From: Candidatus Falkowbacteria bacterium LH_S3
Lineage (GTDB): Bacteria > Patescibacteriota > Patescibacteriia > Patescibacteriales > JAGXOH01
Length of the DNA: 20,190 bases
Reading direction: 5' to 3'
NCBI GenBank assembly: GCA_023659985.1
Contig: JAGXOH010000007.1
Location: forward strand, 1 to 20,190
In this document: positions 16,572 through 20,190 of the stretch, piece after piece
How positions within the stretch are numbered: the stretch's first letter is position 1
Layout of the letters: the number at the start of each line of letters is the position of its first letter
The notes under the pieces: model-generated
Told to the model about the DNA's origin: nothing
The model's input: only the letters and a program-made list of their open reading frames with translations
Database searches by the model: none
Translations under genes and position numbers: made by a program

Positions 16572-17570
16572 TTATAGGTTAGTTAATAACCATTTTCCTG
16601 CCTCTTTTTTTAGGCTAAATTGAAGAGGGATTTCATCCCCGTTAAAATGGACGCTATTTAAAAATGTTTTTTTAGTATTTGATTGGGATGAGGAAAGTTT
16701 GGCTCCAGATAGAATATCAGCTAAAATATATCTACCTTCTTTATTTAAAAAATTTATAGTATAAATTATAGCTTGCTCCATTTCCGGTATAAAATAACAG
16801 GCCACTGCTTCAGCGCTTCCGTTGCGTATTTTTTGAGAGGTTTTTTTTATTGTTTCTTCAGCTGTTTCCATACTTAAACAGTCAGTAGAATAGGTCTTTC
16901 CTTCCGGAGTTTTTATTTCTTCTGTTTGATTTTTTGTATTAATACTTCCAGGCAAAAATTCTTTTAGTTTATCAATAGTTATTCCCAAGCTTAAATTTTT
17001 CATTATTTGAAAAGCATCTTTAGGCCTACTTAGAAAATATCTTAAATTGTCCTCAGGATTTACATACCAAGCTTCTCCGTTTTTTTCCACTTGCAAAAGT
17101 ATTTTTCCTTGTTGTTTTTTTGCGAATTCTTGATCATTAGGAAATCTCCCGGTTTTTTTAAGCGGATTATAGCCGTTTTTTATTTCAGTTTTATCATTAT
17201 AACCATTGCCGCTCGTATCTTGTCCATTGATATTAGTGCCTACAGCTTCTTCAAAAGCATCAGGTAAATCGTCCCCATCTGAATCTTGTCCATTCAGATA
17301 AGAGACAGCAGGTTGAATTTTATATAGGTTTTTGTTGGAAATACCCACTCCTTTTTGACCCATTATTTCCAAAGCATCAGATGGTCGCCCCAGGTAATAC
17401 CTTTTTTGATCCTTTGGTGATATATACCAAGTCTCTCCTTGTTTTTCTGGGATCAAGACAATCCTACCTTTTAACTGTTTAGCATAAGAGATGTTTAAAA
17501 AAAGCAAAAATTGGCACAATGCTAAGTTGCAAACAAAAAATAGAACTATTGCAGTGGTTTGATTTCTCAT
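16572..17570 (-). CDS. Secreted protein with duplicated ~50-residue domain and calcium-loop-like motifs
   Basis: A 332-residue exported protein with a hydrophobic N-terminal signal segment (about 7-30). Two copies of a ~50-residue domain align without gaps exactly 120 residues apart (35-85 and 155-205). They share the pattern G-[RK]-I-x-L-x3-E-x2-GE-[TA]-WY-[IV]-x-P followed by RY-[YF]-L-x-RP-x-DA-x-x-IM and G-[VL]-GI. Between them, residues 96-135 carry acidic loops (DSDGDDLPDAFE and DTSGNGYNDKTE) of the thrombospondin-type-3 / EF-hand-like kind, probably binding calcium. The C-terminal part (about 230-332) is a separate, unrecognised domain ending in GKWLLTNL. This domain type is common in Patescibacteria surface proteins; the ligand is unknown. 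The gene converges with leuS and diverges from the next gene; its promoter suggests a leaderless mRNA. Confidence 0.75.
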   Translation of the reverse strand: MRNQTTAIVLFFVCNLALCQFLLFLNISYAKQLKGRIVLIPEKQGETWYISPKDQKRYYLGRPSDALEIMGQKGVGISNKNLYKIQPAVSYLNGQDSDGDDLPDAFEEAVGTNINGQDTSGNGYNDKTEIKNGYNPLKKTGRFPNDQEFAKKQQGKILLQVEKNGEAWYVNPEDNLRYFLSRPKDAFQIMKNLSLGITIDKLKEFLPGSINTKNQTEEIKTPEGKTYSTDCLSMETAEETIKKTSQKIRNGSAEAVACYFIPEMEQAIIYTINFLNKEGRYILADILSGAKLSSSQSNTKKTFLNSVHFNGDEIPLQFSLKKEAGKWLLTNL

Positions 17571-17578
17571 ATTTTTTT

Positions 17579-17607
17579 ATTATAAAGAAAATATGCAATA
17601 AATTCAA
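17579..17607 (-). promoter_or_regulatory. Promoter for the secreted duplicated-domain protein
   Basis: On the minus strand, a TTGAAT -35 box (17607-17602) and a perfect TATAAT -10 box (17584-17579) are separated by 17 bases. Only eight bases lie between the -10 box and the ATG at 17570, so transcription should begin at or next to the start codon. Confidence 0.65.
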
Positions 17608-17608
17608 C

Positions 17609-17722
17609 AATTTGCCAAAGGCAAATTTAGAAAAATTTTCCTCGTGCCTAAGGAAAATTGCTCGAAGCTCGAAGCTCTAAGCTGTAAGAATGCTTTTTGA
17701 ATTAAATTTGCTGAAAGCAAAT
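17609..17722. repeat. Modular intergenic repeat element, copy 3 (inverted)
   Basis: Reverse-complement relative of the copy at 13802-13944. Exact inverted matches are hairpin C (17634-17659 with 13919-13944, 26 bases), 17678-17696 with 13882-13900 (19 bases), and hairpin B (17702-17722 with 13856-13876, 21 bases). A hairpin A type with a different loop (17609-17627, stem aatttgcc/ggcaaatt, loop aaa) lies beside hairpin C rather than at the far end, so modules have been shuffled. The heptamers between the blocks differ (gctcgaa here, acagctt in the other copy). Confidence 0.85.
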
Positions 17723-17753
17723 AATATAGCCTTTGCTTAATTTAATGCATACT

Positions 17754-17779
17754 ATAGTACTTACTATAGTAAGTACTAT
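17754..17779. promoter_or_regulatory. 26-base perfect palindrome in divergent promoter region
   Basis: A perfect inverted repeat is centred between 17766 and 17767 (half-site atagtacttacta), with no unpaired centre. It lies between two divergent promoters, 29 bases upstream of the -35 box of the plus-strand gene. This makes it a good candidate for a dimeric regulator binding site. It is followed by a run of T residues, so it could alternatively act as a hairpin terminator, but no plus-strand gene ends nearby. Confidence 0.5.
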
Positions 17780-17807
17780 TTTTTATTAATAAAGATGTTT
17801 TGAAAAT

Positions 17808-17837
17808 TTGTTAGAAAAGTTCTTTTAATGTTATAAT
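17808..17837 (+). promoter_or_regulatory. Promoter for the 171-residue secreted protein
   Basis: TTGTTA (17808-17813) and a perfect TATAAT (17832-17837) are separated by 18 bases. The ATG at 17847 is nine bases after the -10 box, predicting a leaderless or nearly leaderless transcript. Confidence 0.6.
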
Positions 17838-17846
17838 ATAAATAAT

Positions 17847-18362
17847 ATGCAATTCAGGAAATATTTTCTTAAAAAAACCTTTTTTTTATTAGCCTGTGGA
17901 TCGGTTGTGGTTTTATTTTTGTTTTTTTCTTTTTTTTATAAAGATGGTTTGCTAAATTTTTTAGAAAATAAAAAAAGCCGCGACAAGGGTGAGCCGTTAA
18001 CCATGGAAGAACTTAAAAATAACCAACAATTACAAACAACAGCTAAGGCAGCAGGTGGTCTTCCTTGGCAATTCGGAGGAACGGTTATTATTTATCAACC
18101 AGCTTGTGTTATTAGCAATATAACAGGTGATTGTCCGCTCACTTGTCCTATGTGCTCCACTATGGTGGGGGCAGCTTGCAATGGGTATGAAGAAATACAA
18201 TATAAGCCTGCTATGGGGAGTATGCCTTCTATTCCGCCAGGTACTGTTTGCGCCCCTAAGGGGTTTCAATATAAAGGCGGAGTTCCTGCCCCAGGAGGTC
18301 AAATATTAGGGGGAGGCGCTTCTCCGCAGTTGCCTTGGGTTATCGGAGTTTCTCCACCTTAA
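17847..18362 (+). CDS. Membrane-anchored secreted protein with six cysteines (171 aa)
   Basis: I do not recognise a named family. A basic N-terminus is followed by one strongly hydrophobic helix (about residues 11-31), a charged linker (about 32-65), then an extracytoplasmic part beginning GGLPWQFGGTVIIYQPAC. After the helix there are six cysteines (Cys87, 96, 100, 103, 111, 135), an even number compatible with disulfides. The C-terminal third is rich in Gly and Pro (PAPGGQILGGGASP) and ends in VIGVSPP. Small proteins of this layout are frequent in Patescibacteria genomes. The start is well supported by a promoter whose -10 box is nine bases upstream. rsmA follows after 37 bases on the same strand. 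Confidence 0.7.
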   Translation: MQFRKYFLKKTFFLLACGSVVVLFLFFSFFYKDGLLNFLENKKSRDKGEPLTMEELKNNQQLQTTAKAAGGLPWQFGGTVIIYQPACVISNITGDCPLTCPMCSTMVGAACNGYEEIQYKPAMGSMPSIPPGTVCAPKGFQYKGGVPAPGGQILGGGASPQLPWVIGVSPP

Positions 18363-18399
18363 TTTTGATATTATTTTTTGATATTTTGCTAAATTTAAT

Positions 18400-19245
18400 A
18401 TGAATTTTATAAGAAAAACAAAAGATTTGTGTTCTCTTTACAATATAAAACCTGCCCATTCTTGTGGGCAAAATTTTTTAATTAAAAAAGATATTTATAA
18501 TAAAATAATTGCTAGTGGAGATTTGACTTCAGCTGATACGATATTGGAAGTGGGGTCTGGCTTTGGGTTTTTAACATTTGAGTTGGCAAAAAAAGTTAAC
18601 AAAGTAGTAGCTGTAGAGCTTGATGAAAAATTGGCTGTTGTCTTAGAGGATAGAATTAAAAAGAGCGGCTATAACAATATTGAGCTAATCAATAAAGATA
18701 TTTTGTCCTTAAAACCAGAAGAAGATATATTGGATGGTGATAATAAAACTTATAAAATCTTAGCTAATTTGCCTTATAATATTACTTCTATTTTTTTGAG
18801 AAAATTTTTATCTGAAACACGAAAACCAGAATCAATGGTATTAATGATTCAAAAAGAGGTTGCTGAGAGAATTTTATCTAAACCCCCGGCTAGTGTTTTA
18901 AGTGTGATGGTTAACTTTTACAGTAATCCTTGTATAATAAGCTTTGTTAGCCAAGACTGTTTTTGGCCTCAACCACAAGTAGATAGCGCTATTATTAAAT
19001 TGATTGTCAAAAAAGAAACTCCAAATATAAAGGAAGATTATTTTTTTCAATTAGTTAAGGCAGGTTATCACTGCCGGAGGAAAATGTTAAAAAATAATCT
19101 ATCTTCTGTATTTAATATATCTTGCCAAGATGTTTTAAAAAAATTGAATTCAGCACACATTAGCCCTAATGTTCGCGCTCAAGAATTAAGTGTTAAAGAT
19201 TGGATTAATTTTTTTGAAGTATTTAGGGAAAATATGATACAATAA
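18400..19245 (+). CDS. rsmA: 16S rRNA dimethyladenosine transferase RsmA (KsgA)
   Basis: Dimethylates two adjacent adenines in the 3' terminal helix of 16S rRNA during small-subunit maturation, using S-adenosylmethionine. The 281-residue protein shows the N-terminal KsgA motif CGQNFLIKK (22-30), the SAM-binding loop EVGSGFG (50-56), the acidic strand end AVELDEKLA, and the catalytic NLPYNI (123-128). The C-terminal helical domain with RRKMLKNNL follows. Length is within the usual 260-290 range. It is flanked by genes for exported proteins on the same strand (37 bases before, 22 after), so a housekeeping gene is embedded in a run of surface-protein genes. No Shine-Dalgarno sequence is seen. 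Confidence 0.95.
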   Translation: MNFIRKTKDLCSLYNIKPAHSCGQNFLIKKDIYNKIIASGDLTSADTILEVGSGFGFLTFELAKKVNKVVAVELDEKLAVVLEDRIKKSGYNNIELINKDILSLKPEEDILDGDNKTYKILANLPYNITSIFLRKFLSETRKPESMVLMIQKEVAERILSKPPASVLSVMVNFYSNPCIISFVSQDCFWPQPQVDSAIIKLIVKKETPNIKEDYFFQLVKAGYHCRRKMLKNNLSSVFNISCQDVLKKLNSAHISPNVRAQELSVKDWINFFEVFRENMIQ

Positions 19246-19267
19246 AAGAAATTTAAGATTAATCTAT

Positions 19268-19960
19268 ATGCCTTTATTTGGTAAAAAACAAGAATTAGAA
19301 AAAAATAAAAACACCAGGAATTTTACAGATTCAAGCTTAAATCGCAAAATAATATTTTTAAGCCTGTTTTTGTTTGCTGCTTTTGTTATTGGTATTGAAT
19401 TATTGCAATTAAGAGATTCCATAAACAAACCGTTTGAAATATCTAATAATAAACAGGAATCTGTTAAAGAGTCTATTGGTGGAGAGCCTGTAAGCCAAGA
19501 TACAGATGGAGACGGTCTTAGTGATAAAGAGGAAAAAGAGATTTATTCTACTTCTTCGTATATGAAAGATACAGACAGTGATGGTATTAATGACAAGAAA
19601 GAAATAGACCAAGATACTGATCCTAATTGTCCTCAAGGAAGAGAGTGTAACAGTCAGTTGTCCAATATTGAAAGCGACAACAAAAATTCAAATCAAGAGG
19701 TTAATACGATTACAAGTATGGGGAGTAATAATTCTTCTCCCTCTTCTGCTATTAAATCTGGGGGTATGAAAGGCCAAAATTTGTCAGCTAAAAAGATTGA
19801 TAAGCAAACTTTACAGTCAATATTAAAGGGCAAAAGTGATACAGATACCTTGAGAAAGGCATTAAAAGAGGCAGGTATGGATGAAAAAATGTTAAAACAA
19901 ATAAGTGATAAACAATTAATGGAAACATATCAACAGTCTTTAAATAGTTTCCAGCAATAA
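19268..19960 (+). CDS. Membrane-anchored protein with calcium-loop-like (TSP3) repeats
   Basis: A 230-residue protein with a cytoplasmic basic N-terminus, one transmembrane helix (about 27-46), and an extracytoplasmic part. Two acidic loops, QDTDGDGLSDKEE (from about 77) and DTDSDGINDKKE (about 101-112), are typical of thrombospondin-type-3 / EF-hand-like calcium binding. They are followed by DQDTDPNCPQGREC with two cysteines (121, 127). A low-complexity Ser/Asn linker leads to a helical C-terminal segment (about 175-230) rich in Lys, Gln and Leu. The secreted protein at 16572-17570 shares only the calcium-loop type. The next gene starts five bases after the stop, so the two are probably co-transcribed. 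Specific function is unknown. Confidence 0.75.
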   Translation: MPLFGKKQELEKNKNTRNFTDSSLNRKIIFLSLFLFAAFVIGIELLQLRDSINKPFEISNNKQESVKESIGGEPVSQDTDGDGLSDKEEKEIYSTSSYMKDTDSDGINDKKEIDQDTDPNCPQGRECNSQLSNIESDNKNSNQEVNTITSMGSNNSSPSSAIKSGGMKGQNLSAKKIDKQTLQSILKGKSDTDTLRKALKEAGMDEKMLKQISDKQLMETYQQSLNSFQQ

Positions 19961-19965
19961 TTTTT

Positions 19966-20190
19966 ATGCGTCCCAAAATTCCAATTGTTAAAGTTTTAAC
20001 CATTATCTTACTGATGATAACTATTGTTTCCAGTGGTGTGTTTTTACCTACAAACAGTGCTAGCGGAGGGCTCTATCACGCCACTAGGGTGGTGAATGGT
20101 GGTATTCTACATGGTAAGAAGACACAAAAGAAAGTGGGGGGGGAGTGGATTACGACCTATGACGAGAAAACTAAAGCAGAGATGGCAGGC
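19966..20190 (+). CDS. Exported protein, N-terminal fragment (runs off the right edge)
   Basis: An open frame of 75 codons without a stop, starting at an ATG five bases after the previous stop. The N-terminus is a clear signal peptide: a basic start (MRPKIPIVK), a hydrophobic core (VLTIILLMITIV) and a likely cleavage region near LPTNSASGG. The visible mature part (GLYHATRVVNGGILHG and onward) is polar and basic and shows no motif that I recognise. This stretch is noticeably richer in G and C than the rest of the window, including a run of eight G. The rest of the gene is needed to name it. Confidence 0.6.
   Translation, partial: MRPKIPIVKVLTIILLMITIVSSGVFLPTNSASGGLYHATRVVNGGILHGKKTQKKVGGEWITTYDEKTKAEMAG

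Noticed and set aside
13782..17722. Composite transposon carrying leuS and the secreted-protein gene
   Set aside because: Inverted repeats flank the region, but there is no transposase or integrase, and leuS is an ordinary chromosomal housekeeping gene. Independent copies of a repeat element explain it better.

Overview
The window is an AT-rich bacterial chromosome segment that looks like a member of the Candidate Phyla Radiation (Patescibacteria, Parcubacteria side). The evidence is a compact set of housekeeping genes separated by short repetitive spacers, small secreted proteins typical of that group, and a VirB2-like pilin-domain protein. None of the gene starts has a convincing Shine-Dalgarno sequence. 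TGA is used as a stop (murJ, rnhA), so the code is standard. No lineage can be fixed without marker genes or database searches.

Layout. 113-8565 is a plus-strand block: a small membrane protein, a fused ADP-forming acetate-CoA ligase, murJ, lepA, a 33-residue membrane peptide, recJ and an RNase H. 8631-13717 is a minus-strand block, read right to left: a DsbA-like protein, then the gamma, delta and alpha subunits of a four-subunit 2-oxoacid:ferredoxin oxidoreductase, then a VirB2-like pilin-domain protein with a cysteine-rich tail, then the beta subunit. leuS follows on plus (13974-16502), and a minus-strand secreted protein with a duplicated domain and calcium-loop-like motifs (16572-17570). 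Last comes a plus-strand group: a cysteine-containing secreted protein, rsmA, a membrane-anchored protein with calcium-loop-like motifs, and a secreted protein cut off by the right edge. No gene-free stretch exceeds 300 bases.

How the genes fit together. The oxidoreductase would turn pyruvate (or another 2-oxoacid) into acetyl-CoA, and the ADP-forming ligase would turn acetyl-CoA into acetate plus ATP: a short fermentative route to ATP that does not need respiration. The DsbA-like protein and the 22-cysteine tail of the pilin-domain protein lie in the same co-directional cluster and may be partners in folding.

The most unusual content is non-coding. Spacers are built from degenerate 7-base units in continuous phase (22 units at 9601-9754, 14 units at 2-99). 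A modular element of hairpins plus heptamer runs occurs at 4076-4249, 13802-13944 and, inverted, 17609-17722. The 13.8 kb copy is bracketed by a perfect 20-base direct repeat. The same heptamer words also run in frame through the leuS editing-domain region. I found no tRNA, rRNA, CRISPR array, transposase or integrase.
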